Positions 36,730-45,638 of a DNA stretch of 64,000 bases are shown here, in pieces. The notes under the pieces were generated by a model, which did no database searches, had not been told where the DNA came from, and worked only from the letters and a program-made list of their open reading frames with translations. Origin of the DNA: Plantimonas leprariae. GTDB taxonomy: Bacteria > Pseudomonadota > Alphaproteobacteria > Rhizobiales > Rhizobiaceae. The stretch is from positions 1 through 64,000 of the forward strand of contig NZ_VZDO01000015.1 in assembly GCF_008802405.1 (NCBI RefSeq). Direction: 5' to 3'. Each line of letters opens with the position of its first letter. Within the stretch, counting starts at the first letter, position 1. The position numbers and the translations under genes are program-made.

Positions 36730-37850
36730 GCACCGCGGCGGCGGCGAAGGCGACGCGGGCCGCAGCGGGCGGCGTGAAACTCGCTGACGCCCGCAAGAGC
36801 TTCGGCGACCACGAGGTGATCCACGGCGTGTCGCTCGGCATCGAGCCGGGCGAGTTCTGCGTCTTCGTCGGGCCGTCCGGCTGCGGCAAGTCCACGCTGC
36901 TCCGGATGATCGCGGGGCTGGAGACGATGTCGGCCGGCCGGGTCGAGATCGCCGGGCGCGACGTCACCGAGGTCGAGCCGGCGCAGCGCGGCGTCGCGAT
37001 GGTGTTCCAGAGCTACGCGCTCTACCCGCACCTCACCGTCTTCGACAACATGGCCTTCTCGCTGCAGATCGCCCGCCGGCCGAAGGTCGAGATCCGCACG
37101 AAGGTCGCGGAAGCCGCGCGCATCCTGCGCCTCACCGATCATCTGACGAAACGTCCCAGCCAGCTTTCCGGCGGCCAGCGCCAGCGCGTCGCGATCGGCC
37201 GCGCCATCGTGCGCGAGCCGAAGGTCTTCCTGTTCGATGAGCCACTCTCGAACCTCGACGCCGAGCTCCGCGTCCAGATGCGCCTCGAACTCGCCCGGCT
37301 CCACAAGGAGATCGGCGCGACGATGATCTACGTCACCCACGATCAGGTAGAGGCCATGACCATGGCCGACCGCATCGTCGTGCTGGAAGCGGGCGTCGTG
37401 CGGCAGGTCGGGCGGCCGCTCGAACTCTACGAGAACCCGGACGACCGCTTCGTCGCCGGCTTCATCGGTTCGCCCGCCATGAACTTCTTCGCCGGCACGG
37501 TGGAGTCCACCGACGCATCCGGCGTGCTCGTGCGGATGGAAGCCGCGCCCGAGCACCCGGTGCCCGTGCCGCTCGCCGAAAGCCGGCCGGTGGCCGGGAC
37601 GCAAGTTCTCGTCGGCATCCGCCCAGAACACGTCGAGGTTGTCGCGGGCGAGGGGCTGCCGGCGCGCGAGGAACTGACGGAAGCGCTCGGCAGCGTGTCC
37701 TTCGTCCACGCGAGGTTTGCGAACGGCCATCCGGTCCTCGTCGAACGGCGCGGCGAAGCACCGCTCGGGACCGCCGACGCGACCTTCAACCTCGCCTTCC
37801 GGCGGGACAAGACGCTGCTCTTCGACGCCGCCGGGAAACGGCTTCGCTGA
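36726..37850 (+). CDS. CUT1 sugar ABC transporter ATP-binding protein (UgpC/MsmK/MalK family)
   Basis: The 374-residue ATPase has Walker A GPSGCGKST (49-57), [35 protein letters not shown] with the signature and Walker B, and H-loop VTHDQVEAMTMADRI. The MalK-type C-terminal OB-fold regulatory domain (about 240-370; GSPAMNFFAGTV, VGIRPEHVEV) is present. It overlaps the GH51 stop by 4 bases and probably energises the importer encoded next. The N-terminal 20 residues are an Ala-rich extension not usual in the family. A 6-bp hairpin (37854-37868) separates it from the binding-protein gene. Confidence 0.9.
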   Translation: MSTAAAAKATRAAAGGVKLADARKSFGDHEVIHGVSLGIEPGEFCVFVGPSGCGKSTLLRMIAGLETMSAGRVEIAGRDVTEVEPAQRGVAMVFQSYALYPHLTVFDNMAFSLQIARRPKVEIRTKVAEAARILRLTDHLTKRPSQLSGGQRQRVAIGRAIVREPKVFLFDEPLSNLDAELRVQMRLELARLHKEIGATMIYVTHDQVEAMTMADRIVVLEAGVVRQVGRPLELYENPDDRFVAGFIGSPAMNFFAGTVESTDASGVLVRMEAAPEHPVPVPLAESRPVAGTQVLVGIRPEHVEVVAGEGLPAREELTEALGSVSFVHARFANGHPVLVERRGEAPLGTADATFNLAFRRDKTLLFDAAGKRLR

Positions 37851-37888
37851 AAACGGGCGCATCGCCCGCCTGTCATGGGAGGATCGAC

Positions 37889-39172
37889 ATGAAACACATT
37901 CTGAAGACCCTGGCCGTCGCGTCCGGGCTTCTCGTCGGGGCCGCGACCGCGAGCTTCGCCGCGACCGAGATCACCTGGTGGGACTTCCTGTCGGGCGGCG
38001 ACGGCGTGCGCATGAAGGCGCTGATCGCCGACTTCAACAAGGAGCACCCGGACATCCACATCAACGCGACGACCTCGGAATGGGGCGAGCCCTTCTACAC
38101 GAAGGTGCGCACCTCCGCCGCGGTCGGCCAGCAGCCGGACGTGATGACCTTCCACCTGTCGCGCGTGCCGCTCGCGGTGAAGGAGGGCGTCCTGTCCGAC
38201 ATCACGGACGAGGACCTGGCGAATGCCGGCCTCTCCAAGAGCGATTACTTCCCCCGCGCGCTGGAATCGGCGACCGAGGGCGGCAAGCTGAAGGCCGTGC
38301 CCTTCGACGTCCACGCGCTCGTCCTCTACTACAACAAGGACCTCCTCTCGAAGGCGGGCCTGCTCGGGCCCGACGGCAAGCCGCAGGGCATCGGCACGAT
38401 CGACGAGTTCAACGCCGCGCTCGCCAAATTGAAGGAGCAGGGCGTCGAGACCCCGGTCTCGTTCCAGACCGGCGGCGAGGGCGGCACCTGGCGCGTGTTC
38501 TACACGCTGCTCGCGCAGCAGGGCGGCAAGTTCATGGACGGCAACAAGGTGCTCGACGGCGACAACGCCGCGAAGGCGCAGAAGGCGCTTGCCGTGATGA
38601 CCGACTGGGTGTCGAAGGGCTTCGCCCCGCAGCAGGCCGAGTACGAGGCCTCCGTCGCGCTGTTCAGCTCGGGCAAGTCCGCCTTCCAGCTTAACGGCGT
38701 CTGGGAAGTGCCGACCTATACCGATCTCGCCGAGAAGAAGCAGCTCGGCTTCGAATGGGGCGCGATCCAGGTTCCGGCCTGGATGGGGCAACAGGCGACC
38801 TGGGCCGACTCGCACTCCTTCGCCATCCCGCAGAGCCCGCAGGGCTCGATCACCGGCGAGAAGCGGAAAGCCGTGATGACCGTCATCGGCTGGATGAATA
38901 AGCACTCGATCCGCTGGGCGAACGCCGGCCACATCCCGGCCTACAAGCCGGTCGCCGACAGCGACGAGTTCAAGAAGATGGAGCCGAACGCCACCTATTC
39001 GGTGCTGGCCGAAACCGCGGTCTACGATCCGCGCTCCAACATCGCCGGGGTCGGCGGCCCGATCTACGACGCGGCGCTGAACATCATGTCGCCGGCGATC
39101 AACGGCTTCATGACGCCGGAAGAGGCGGTGACGCAGATGCAGGAGTCGCTCGGCCAGCTCGCCGCGAACTGA
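37889..39172 (+). CDS. CUT1 sugar ABC transporter periplasmic binding protein (family 1)
   Basis: The 427-residue protein has a signal peptide (MKHILKTLAVASGLLVGAATASFA). The family 1 fold shows TEITWWDFLSGGDGVRMKALIADFNKEHPDIHINATTSEWGEPFYTKVRTSAAVGQQPDV, then LVLYYNKDLLSKAGL and GKSAFQLNGVWEV. GGGAGG lies just before the ATG. Because it follows GH51, it should bind arabino-oligosaccharides or L-arabinofuranosides. A perfect 11-bp stem-loop separates it from the first permease gene. Other oligosaccharides are possible. Confidence 0.87.
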   Translation: MKHILKTLAVASGLLVGAATASFAATEITWWDFLSGGDGVRMKALIADFNKEHPDIHINATTSEWGEPFYTKVRTSAAVGQQPDVMTFHLSRVPLAVKEGVLSDITDEDLANAGLSKSDYFPRALESATEGGKLKAVPFDVHALVLYYNKDLLSKAGLLGPDGKPQGIGTIDEFNAALAKLKEQGVETPVSFQTGGEGGTWRVFYTLLAQQGGKFMDGNKVLDGDNAAKAQKALAVMTDWVSKGFAPQQAEYEASVALFSSGKSAFQLNGVWEVPTYTDLAEKKQLGFEWGAIQVPAWMGQQATWADSHSFAIPQSPQGSITGEKRKAVMTVIGWMNKHSIRWANAGHIPAYKPVADSDEFKKMEPNATYSVLAETAVYDPRSNIAGVGGPIYDAALNIMSPAINGFMTPEEAVTQMQESLGQLAAN

Positions 39173-39186
39173 GCCTTCGACGCTTC

Positions 39187-39214
39187 CCGGCCGCCCCCTC
39201 CGCGGGGCGGCCGG
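39187..39214 (+). terminator. perfect 11-bp stem-loop between binding-protein and permease genes
   Basis: Arms 39187-39197 and 39204-39214 (CCGGCCGCCCC against GGGGCGGCCGG) enclose a 6-base loop in the 82-base gap. No T-run follows. Position and form match the structure at 8958-8990 in the galactoside operon, which suggests a shared role in raising binding-protein mRNA. Confidence 0.55.
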
Positions 39215-39254
39215 TCTCGCCGCCGCCCCGACGAACGTTGCCGAGTTCCCGCCC

Positions 39255-40136
39255 ATGCGAACCTTCTCGCGGCGAAGGCAGACGCTGATCGCCTACAGCC
39301 TCGTCCTGCCGTTCCTCGCCTGCTTCGTGGTGTTCTTCCTCTACCCGGCGGCGTCCGTGGTCGAGCTGTCGTTCCAGAACGCCGCGATGGTCGGCGAGCG
39401 GACCTTCGCCGGGCTCGACAACTACCGCCGCCTCTTCGCCGACAAGCTGTTCTTCACCGCGCTTTGGAACAACGGCTACTTCATCCTGCTGACGGTGATC
39501 CCGACGACGCTGATCGCGCTCGGTATCGCGTTGATGGTCAGCCGCCTGTCGGGCTGGGTGCAGAGCGCCGTGCTCGTCGTGTTCTTCCTCCCCTACGTCC
39601 TACCGGTCTCGGTCGTCACCGAAATCTGGGCCTGGATGCTCGACTTCCAGTTCGGCATCCTCCAGCCGGTGATCGCCTTCTTCACCGGTAAATCGGTGGC
39701 GGTGTTCAAGAACCCGTACTGGGCGCTCCCGACGGTGGCCGTCGTCACGATCTGGTGGACCAACGGCTTTAACGTGCTCCTCCTCATCGCGGGCCTCCGC
39801 AACATTCCGAAGGAGCTCTACGAGTCCGCCGCGCTCGACGGGGCCTCGTCCTGGCAGCGCTTCCGGCGCGTGACCTGGCCGCTGCTCTGGCCGGTGACGG
39901 CGCTCGTCCTGACCCTGCAGCTCATCCTGCAGCTCAAGCTCTTCGACCAGGTCTTCCTTCTCACCAAGGGCGGGCCGTTCAACTCCTCCTACGTGCTGAT
40001 CCTCCTGATCTACCGCGAGGCCTTCCAGCTCAACCATATCGGTTACGCCGCCGCGATCTCGGTCGTGCTCGTCCTCGTGATCGCGGTCGCCTCGGTCTTC
40101 CAGTTCCAGCTTCTGCGTCTGGGAGGCCGCCGATGA
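39255..40136 (+). CDS. CUT1 sugar ABC transporter permease (MalF/UgpA family)
   Basis: The 293-residue protein has six predicted helices. It starts with AYSLVLPFLACFVVFFLYPAASVVELSF, then NYRRLFAD, the usual MalF-like periplasmic motif. The EAA loop is YESAALDGASSWQRFRRVTWPLLWPV, contacting the ATPase. It overlaps the partner permease gene by 4 bases (ATGA). The two form the membrane channel for the sugar bound by the protein encoded upstream. Confidence 0.88.
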   Translation: MRTFSRRRQTLIAYSLVLPFLACFVVFFLYPAASVVELSFQNAAMVGERTFAGLDNYRRLFADKLFFTALWNNGYFILLTVIPTTLIALGIALMVSRLSGWVQSAVLVVFFLPYVLPVSVVTEIWAWMLDFQFGILQPVIAFFTGKSVAVFKNPYWALPTVAVVTIWWTNGFNVLLLIAGLRNIPKELYESAALDGASSWQRFRRVTWPLLWPVTALVLTLQLILQLKLFDQVFLLTKGGPFNSSYVLILLIYREAFQLNHIGYAAAISVVLVLVIAVASVFQFQLLRLGGRR

Positions 40137-40960
40137 ACATCGCCTCGCGCCGCGAACGCATCCTCCTCACCGCGATCACGGTGATCGCGGCGGCGATCTG
40201 GTTCTTTCCGCTCTACTGGGCGCTGATCACCTCGTTCCGCTCGGAGCACAACGTCGTCGGCAATTCGGGCCTGTTCCTTACGGAGTTCAACCCGGCCGCC
40301 TATGTCAGCGCCTTCCTGAACACCAAGATCCTGACTTGGTACGTGAACTCGATCGTGACGGCGCTCGCGATCACGGTGATCGTCATCACCTTCGGCATGA
40401 TGTGCGCCTATGCGCTGTCGCAACTCCGCTTTCCCGGCCGCCGCCTGCTCTACGGCGCGATCCTCGTCTCGTTCATGGTGCCGATCCAGGCCGTGGTGGT
40501 GTCGCAGTTCATCCTGATGAACGATCTCGGCTTCATCAACACCTGGGCCGGCGTCATCCTCGGCCAGCTCATCGTTCCGGTCGTGGTGATCGTGTTCAAG
40601 CAGTTCTTCGACGCCGTGCCGAAGGAGATGCGCGAGGCCGTGGTGCTGGACGGCGGCGGCGAGTACACGCTGCTGTTCCGCCTCTACCTGCCCTTGAACA
40701 AGGGCATCGCGGTGGCGCTGGCGATCATCACCTTCATTCAGGCGTGGAACAGCTTCCTCTGGCCATTCCTCGTCACGACCTCCGACGAGGTGATGACGAT
40801 CCCCGTCGGCATCACGCAGGTCCACGACGCCTTCGGCGTGCAGTATGCGCGGCTGATGGCCGTGGCGCTCCTCGGCGCGCTGCCGGTGGTCGCCGCCTAT
40901 CTCCTGTTCCAGCGCCGCGTCACCGACGCCGTGATGCTGAGCTCCGGCATCAAGGGCTGA
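40133..40960 (+). CDS. CUT1 sugar ABC transporter permease (MalG/UgpE family)
   Basis: The 275-residue protein starts with LLTAITVIAAAIWFFPLYWALITSFRSE, typical of MalG. It has the EAA loop MREAVVLDGGGEYTLLFRLYLPLNKGIAVALAII and ends in the usual short tail VTDAVMLSSGIKG. It is the second half of the permease dimer. The GntR gene follows after 4 bases, so the regulator is co-transcribed with the importer. Confidence 0.88.
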   Translation: MNIASRRERILLTAITVIAAAIWFFPLYWALITSFRSEHNVVGNSGLFLTEFNPAAYVSAFLNTKILTWYVNSIVTALAITVIVITFGMMCAYALSQLRFPGRRLLYGAILVSFMVPIQAVVVSQFILMNDLGFINTWAGVILGQLIVPVVVIVFKQFFDAVPKEMREAVVLDGGGEYTLLFRLYLPLNKGIAVALAIITFIQAWNSFLWPFLVTTSDEVMTIPVGITQVHDAFGVQYARLMAVALLGALPVVAAYLLFQRRVTDAVMLSSGIKG

Positions 40961-40964
40961 GGGT

Positions 40965-41699
40965 TTGGGCGAAGGGCGGCGGATCAGCGGCGGCGTCGCG
41001 CACCGGCTCGGCACCGCGATCGTCACCGGCCGCCTCTCGCCGGGCACGCTGCTCGACGGCGAGATCGAGGCGAGCAACAAGCTCGCCGTGTCGCGCGGCG
41101 CCTATCGCGAAGCGTTGCGCGTGCTCGCCGCCAAGGGCCTCGTCGAAAGCCGTACCAAGACCGGCACGCGGGTGACGCCCCGCAGCCGCTGGCGGCTGCT
41201 CGACCCGGACGTGCTCGGCTGGTTCTTCGAGACCGCGGAGCCGGACATCGCGTTCATCCGCGCCCTGTTCGAACTCCGGCAGATCGTCGAGCCGAGCGCC
41301 GCCGCGCTCGCAGCCGAACGGCGCGGGGCTCAGGATCTAGCCCGGCTGAAGGCCGCCGTCGATGCGATGGAGCGTTTCACCTTCGCCGACGAGCGCGGCC
41401 GACAGGCCGACCGGACCTTCCACGACGCGATCCTCCGGGCGACCGGCAACGAGATCCTCGCCAATCTCGGCGACGGCATCGGCGCGGCGGTGCGCTGGAC
41501 GACGCTGTTCAAGGCCCGCTTCGCCCTCGCGCCGCGCGATCCGGTGCCGGAGCATCGCGGCGTGTTCGATGCGATCGCGGCGGGCGACGGCGCGGAAGCA
41601 CGGGCGCGGATGGCGGCGCTGGTCGACGCGGCGCAGGCCGACATCGAGGCCGCCTTCGCCGCCGCGCCGGCGGCGGGGGTCGCTCAGGCGATCATGTAG
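40965..41699 (+). CDS. GntR-family (FadR subfamily) transcriptional regulator
   Basis: The 244-residue protein has an N-terminal winged helix (about 10-75; AHRLGTAIVTGRLSPGTLLDGEIEASNKLAVSRGAYREALRVLAAKGLVESRTKTGTRV) with the GntR wing. It also has an all-helical FCD ligand domain (about 95-230; IVEPSAAALAA, DRTFHDAILRATGN, EHRGVFDAIAAGDGAEARARM). The metal-site Asp and His residues of FCD proteins are present. Start TTG 40965 lies 4 bases after the permease stop. As the last gene of the arabinofuranoside operon it probably controls that operon. It overlaps the convergent SDR gene by 16 bases. Confidence 0.85.
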   Translation: MGEGRRISGGVAHRLGTAIVTGRLSPGTLLDGEIEASNKLAVSRGAYREALRVLAAKGLVESRTKTGTRVTPRSRWRLLDPDVLGWFFETAEPDIAFIRALFELRQIVEPSAAALAAERRGAQDLARLKAAVDAMERFTFADERGRQADRTFHDAILRATGNEILANLGDGIGAAVRWTTLFKARFALAPRDPVPEHRGVFDAIAAGDGAEARARMAALVDAAQADIEAAFAAAPAAGVAQAIM

Positions 41700-42409
41700 C
41701 CGCCATCGATCGGCATCGAAAGGCCGTTCACCATCGCCGCCTCGTCGCTGAGGAGGAACAGGATCACCTCCGCGACGTCGTCCGGGTCGGCGAAGCGGCC
41801 GACCGGGATGCGGCCCATCATGCCGGCCGCCTTCACCGGATCGCTCCAGGCCTTCACCGCCATCGGCGTCAGCGTCACGGTCGGATGGACGCCGTTGACG
41901 CGGATGCCCTTCGGCGCAAGCTCCTTCGCCATCACGCGGGTCAGGCCGTCGAGCCCGGCCTTCGAGGCGCAGTAGGCCGCATGGTCCGGAATGCCGACAA
42001 AGGCGGCGACGCTCGAGACGTTGACGATCGCGCCCTTCGCGCCTCGTCCCAGCGTCTCGCGCGCGTATTCCTGCGCGACGATCATCGGAGCCCTGGTGTT
42101 GACGGCGTGGAGGAGGTCGAAGGCCTCGACCGTCACGTCGAGGAAGGACTGGAGTTCGGTCGTGCCGGCGCAGTTGACGAGAAGGTCGGCAGGGAGCGCC
42201 CGGCGCGCGGCCTCGCGCGTCGCCTCCGCGTCGGCGAGGTCGACCGCGATCCCCTCGCAGCCGGCTTCCGCCTTCAGCGTATCGAGGTCGGCTTGCGAGC
42301 GCGTCAGCGCGACCACCGTTGCGCCGCGCTTCGCCAGCATCAGCGCCGTCGCGCGGCCGATGCCCTTGCCGGCGCCGGTGACCACGACCCGCTTGCCCGT
42401 GAAATCCAT
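41684..42409 (-). CDS. SDR oxidoreductase, L-xylulose reductase/DCXR-like
   Basis: The 241-residue classical SDR has TGAGKGIG (11-18) and the catalytic triad S133, Y146, K150 in NVSSVAAFVGIPDHAAYCASK. The sequence DFTGKRVVVTGAGKGIGRATALML, NPTV-like VHPTVTLTPMAVKAWSDPVKA, MMGRIPVGRFADPDDVAEVILFLLSDEAA and LSMPIDGGYMIA is strikingly like mammalian dicarbonyl/L-xylulose reductase. That enzyme interconverts L-xylulose and xylitol with NADP. NCAG replaces the usual NNAG. It is the last gene of the polyol importer operon and probably acts on a polyol or ketose imported by it. Confidence 0.82.
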   Translation of the reverse strand: MDFTGKRVVVTGAGKGIGRATALMLAKRGATVVALTRSQADLDTLKAEAGCEGIAVDLADAEATREAARRALPADLLVNCAGTTELQSFLDVTVEAFDLLHAVNTRAPMIVAQEYARETLGRGAKGAIVNVSSVAAFVGIPDHAAYCASKAGLDGLTRVMAKELAPKGIRVNGVHPTVTLTPMAVKAWSDPVKAAGMMGRIPVGRFADPDDVAEVILFLLSDEAAMVNGLSMPIDGGYMIA

Positions 42410-42437
42410 GCTCGTTCCCTTTTCTCGTGCACCGCCT

Positions 42438-43502
42438 CTAGAGCCGCGCCGCGCTCTTGCCGTCGAAGATGTGGGCGCGGCGCGGATCGATGCGGAACAG
42501 CACTTCCTCGCCCGGCCGGACCGCGAGGCGGTCCTTCACCACCGCGTCGATCGTGTCGTCGCCGAGCTTGGCGAAGACCTGCGTTTCCGAGCCGGTCGGC
42601 TCCAGCACCGAGACGCGCACCGGCACGCCGCCGTCGCCGATGTCGATGTGCTCCGGCCGGATGCCGTAGATCACCGGCTGGCCGTTCTCGCTGACGCTGG
42701 CGTCGCCCACGGGAAGCCGCGCGCCGCTGGAGGAGACGAAGCTCCGCCGGCCGTCCGCCGCCTCGATCCGCCCCTTGATGAAGTTCATCGCCGGCGAGCC
42801 GATGAAGCCGGCGACGAAGGTGTTGGCCGGATTGTCGTAGAGGTCGAGCGGCGCGCCGATCTGCTCGACCCGGCCGTCCTTCATCACGACGATCTTGTCG
42901 GCCATGGTCATCGCCTCGATCTGATCGTGCGTGACGTAGACGATCGTCGTCTTCAGCCGCTGGTGCAGTTCCTTGATCTCGACCCGCATGGCGACGCGCA
43001 GCTTCGCGTCGAGGTTCGACAAGGGCTCGTCGAACAGGAAGACCTTCGGTTCCCGCACGATGGCGCGGCCCATCGCGACGCGCTGGCGCTGGCCGCCGGA
43101 AAGCTGCTTCGGGAAGCGGTCGAGCAGCTTCTTCAAGTCGAGGATCTCGGCGGCCCGGCCGACCTTCTCGTCGATCTCCGCTTTCGGCCGCCCCTTGATC
43201 TTCAGCGAGAAACCCATGTTGTCGCGCACCGTCTTATGCGGGTAGAGCGCGTAGGACTGGAACACCATCGCGATGTCGCGTTCCTTCGGCGGCACGTCGT
43301 TGACGACGCGCCCGCCGATCTCGATCTTGCCGCCGGAGATCGCCTCCAGCCCGGCGATCATCCGGAGCAGCGTCGACTTCCCGCAGCCGGACGGGCCGAC
43401 CAGCACGACGAACTCGCCGTCGCGGATGTCGATGTCGACGCCGTGGATGACCTGTGCGCCGCCATAGGCCTTGACGACGTTCCTGACGCTGACCTCAGCC
43501 AT
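42438..43502 (-). CDS. CUT1 polyol/sugar ABC transporter ATP-binding protein (UgpC/MalK family)
   Basis: The 354-residue protein has Walker A GPSGCGKST (36-44), [35 protein letters not shown] with the signature and Walker B, H-loop VTHDQIEAMTMADKI, and a C-terminal regulatory domain (GSPAMNFIKGRIE, YGIRPEHIDIG). It lies in the operon whose binding protein starts at 47072. The gene is separated from the DUF2160-like gene by 40 bases and from the SDR gene by 28. It energises uptake, probably of a polyol. Confidence 0.9.
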   Translation of the reverse strand: MAEVSVRNVVKAYGGAQVIHGVDIDIRDGEFVVLVGPSGCGKSTLLRMIAGLEAISGGKIEIGGRVVNDVPPKERDIAMVFQSYALYPHKTVRDNMGFSLKIKGRPKAEIDEKVGRAAEILDLKKLLDRFPKQLSGGQRQRVAMGRAIVREPKVFLFDEPLSNLDAKLRVAMRVEIKELHQRLKTTIVYVTHDQIEAMTMADKIVVMKDGRVEQIGAPLDLYDNPANTFVAGFIGSPAMNFIKGRIEAADGRRSFVSSSGARLPVGDASVSENGQPVIYGIRPEHIDIGDGGVPVRVSVLEPTGSETQVFAKLGDDTIDAVVKDRLAVRPGEEVLFRIDPRRAHIFDGKSAARL

Positions 43503-43542
43503 CGCGGTTCTCTCCTCCTGCGGCAGTTCCGCCCATCGCTCG

Positions 43543-43785
43543 CTACCCCTTCCAGACGATCAGCACGAGAAGGAGCAGCGAGAGCAGGTGCGCGCCGGTG
43601 AGCGGGATCGCCTTCTCCAGGAAGCGCATCCAGAGAAGCTCGATCGCGACGAACAGGTAGATGCCGATGAACAGGCGATCGAACCAGTTCGTGACGATCG
43701 GCAGGAAGCCCTGCCGGACGGGCCGCGCCTCGACGAGGCGGGCCTCCTCGTCGGCGGCGTCGAGATCGACGAGCTGGTCCGCCAT
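43543..43785 (-). CDS. small two-helix membrane protein, DUF2160-like, of the polyol ABC operon
   Basis: The 80-residue protein has an acidic N-terminus, RQGFLPIVTNWFDRLFIG, and two hydrophobic helices (about 38-55 and 63-79) ending in WKG. The pattern R-x-GFLPI-x-T-x3-DRLFIG recalls DUF2160 proteins, encoded in glycerol and sugar-alcohol ABC operons of alphaproteobacteria. Its function is unknown; it may be an accessory membrane subunit. It lies 4 bases after the MalG-like permease gene and before the ATPase gene, with the same direction. The homology call rests on remembered motifs. Confidence 0.65.
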   Translation of the reverse strand: MADQLVDLDAADEEARLVEARPVRQGFLPIVTNWFDRLFIGIYLFVAIELLWMRFLEKAIPLTGAHLLSLLLLVLIVWKG

Positions 43786-43789
43786 CGCG

Positions 43790-44626
43790 CTACTCCTTGA
43801 CCGCGCCGAAGGTGAGGCCGGCCACGATGTGCCGCTGCACCACGGCGAAGATCACGAGCGCCGGGATGAGGGTGATGATGGCGATCGAGGCCATCGTGCC
43901 CCATTCGGTGCCGGTCGTGGTGACGTATTCGGAGAGACCCGTGGTGATGGTGCGGGCGTTGAAGCTTGTCAGCGTCGCGGCGAGCAGGAACTCGTTCCAG
44001 GCGAAGACCCAGGTGAGGATCAGCGTGACGGCGAGGCCCGGCCGCGCCAGGGGGAAGATCACTTCCGCGATGACCTGCCAGGTCGAGGAGCCGTCCACCG
44101 TCGCCGCCTCGTCGAGCTCCTTCGGAATGCCCTCGATGGTCGGCCGGAGCGTCCAGATCGCGAAGGGCAGGTTGAAGGTGCAATAGAGCAGGATCATGCC
44201 GATCCGCGTGTCGTAGAGCTTCCACTCGCCGATCGTGAAGACCTGCGTGAACAGGAGGAAGAACGGCAGCAGGAACACCGCGGCCGGGGCCATGCGGTTG
44301 GTGATCGTCCAGAAGAAGATGTTCTCCTTGCCGCCGAGATCGTAGCGGGAGAGGGCGTAGCAGGCCATGAAGGCGAGGGTCGTCACCAGGACGGCGTTGC
44401 CGGTCGAGATGATGATCGAGTTCATCATGTAGCGCCGCAGCGTCTCGTTGGTCAGCACCTTGGCGTAGTTGTCCCAGTAGACGGTGTCGAGGAACAGGCT
44501 CGGCGTCGTGAAGAGGTCGACGGCCGGTTTCACCGAGACGACGAACAGCCAGTAGATCGGAAAGAGGGTCGCGAGGCTGAGGAGGATCCACAGGCCGATC
44601 GCGAGGAGCGGACGGTCGCGGCGCAT
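43790..44626 (-). CDS. CUT1 polyol/sugar ABC transporter permease (MalG family)
   Basis: The 278-residue protein has a first helix [28 protein letters not shown], an EAA loop [33 protein letters not shown] and a short tail [16 protein letters not shown] 44626 overlaps the partner permease stop (ATGA). An open frame extends far upstream but lies inside the partner gene out of frame and is not protein-like. It works with the MalF-like subunit. Confidence 0.88.
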   Translation of the reverse strand: MRRDRPLLAIGLWILLSLATLFPIYWLFVVSVKPAVDLFTTPSLFLDTVYWDNYAKVLTNETLRRYMMNSIIISTGNAVLVTTLAFMACYALSRYDLGGKENIFFWTITNRMAPAAVFLLPFFLLFTQVFTIGEWKLYDTRIGMILLYCTFNLPFAIWTLRPTIEGIPKELDEAATVDGSSTWQVIAEVIFPLARPGLAVTLILTWVFAWNEFLLAATLTSFNARTITTGLSEYVTTTGTEWGTMASIAIITLIPALVIFAVVQRHIVAGLTFGAVKE

Positions 44627-45507
44627 CACGCTTCTCCCTTTCGGGCCCGCGGGGCGACGAGCCCGACATAGAGCGCCCAGCACATCACGAGGGTCAGGTA
44701 GAGGACGATGATCGAGATCGCCGAGCCGTAGCCGTAGTCGGTCTTCGGGAAGACCACTTTCCAGATATGGAGGCCGACATAGCGGGTGGCGGCGCCCGGG
44801 CCGCCGCCGGTCAGCATCCAGACCTCGTCGACGGTGCGCAGCGCGTCCATCATGCGGATGAAGACGGTGGCAAGGATCGCCGGACGGATCATCGGCAGCG
44901 TGATGTGCCAGAAGATTTGCCAGCGGCTCGCGCCGTCGATCTCGGCCTGCTCGAACGGCTCCTTCGGCAGCGAGACGAGGGCGGCGAGCAGCGTCAGCGT
45001 CACGAGCGGCGTCCAGTGCCAGACGTCCATGACGACGGTGAGCAGGAAGGCCGCGTTCGGGTCGCGGCCGATGTTCATGTCGTAGCCGAACCAGTTGTTC
45101 AGGTAATAGGGGATGATGCCGATCGAGGGCGTCGTCATCAGCCGCCAGACCGAGCCGACGACGATGGGCGCCACGATCAGCGGCAGCGTGTGGATGGTGC
45201 GGAAGAAGCCCTTGCCCGGGAACTCGCGCATGAAGAGCTGCGCCAGGAAATAGCCGAGCACCACCTCGCTGAACACGGCGAAGAGCGCGAACTCCAGCGT
45301 GTACCGGATCGAATTCAGGAACTCCCCGTCGAAGACGAGACGGCGGAAGTTCCGCGCCCCGCGGAACATCATGTCCGGACTCGCGCCGAACGGGTTCCAC
45401 TGGTGGAACGAGACGTAGAGCACGTAGAGGAACGGCAGGATGCCGAAGACGCCGAGGATCAGGATCGTCGGGGCGAGCAGCAGCCACCCCACCTTGTTGG
45501 AACGCAT
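44626..45507 (-). CDS. CUT1 polyol/sugar ABC transporter permease (MalF family)
   Basis: The 293-residue protein has helices starting at [36 protein letters not shown]. It has [24 protein letters not shown], the common MalF-type loop, and the EAA loop [33 protein letters not shown]. It follows the binding-protein gene after 131 bases that contain two palindromes, one of them 16 bp. It shares 4 bases with the MalG-like gene. Confidence 0.88.
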   Translation of the reverse strand: MRSNKVGWLLLAPTILILGVFGILPFLYVLYVSFHQWNPFGASPDMMFRGARNFRRLVFDGEFLNSIRYTLEFALFAVFSEVVLGYFLAQLFMREFPGKGFFRTIHTLPLIVAPIVVGSVWRLMTTPSIGIIPYYLNNWFGYDMNIGRDPNAAFLLTVVMDVWHWTPLVTLTLLAALVSLPKEPFEQAEIDGASRWQIFWHITLPMIRPAILATVFIRMMDALRTVDEVWMLTGGGPGAATRYVGLHIWKVVFPKTDYGYGSAISIIVLYLTLVMCWALYVGLVAPRARKGEA

Positions 45508-45590
45508 GTGAACCGCCCTCGACGAGACTTCGGTCGCGGCCTGGAAGCCGCGGGCGTTCGCGGGACGAGCCTGACGCCTTCCCCGCGAAC

Positions 45591-45618
45591 GGCGGTCCGG
45601 ACCGCCCGCGACGCGGGC
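45591..45618 (-). terminator. two palindromes between polyol binding-protein and permease genes
   Basis: GGCGGTCCGGACCGCC (45591-45606) is a perfect 16-bp palindrome. GCCCGC-GAC-GCGGGC (45604-45618) is a 6-bp stem with a 3-base loop that overlaps it. Both lie in the binding-protein/permease gap. This is the third such structure in the window at the same kind of junction. Confidence 0.45.
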
Positions 45619-45638
45619 GATCCGGCCGGGCGCCGACG

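Noticed and set aside
43790-45487. single long minus-strand frame suggesting a fused permease
   Set aside because: Only the part from 44626 downward is protein-like. The upstream part is an out-of-frame mirror of the other permease gene, so these are two separate genes.
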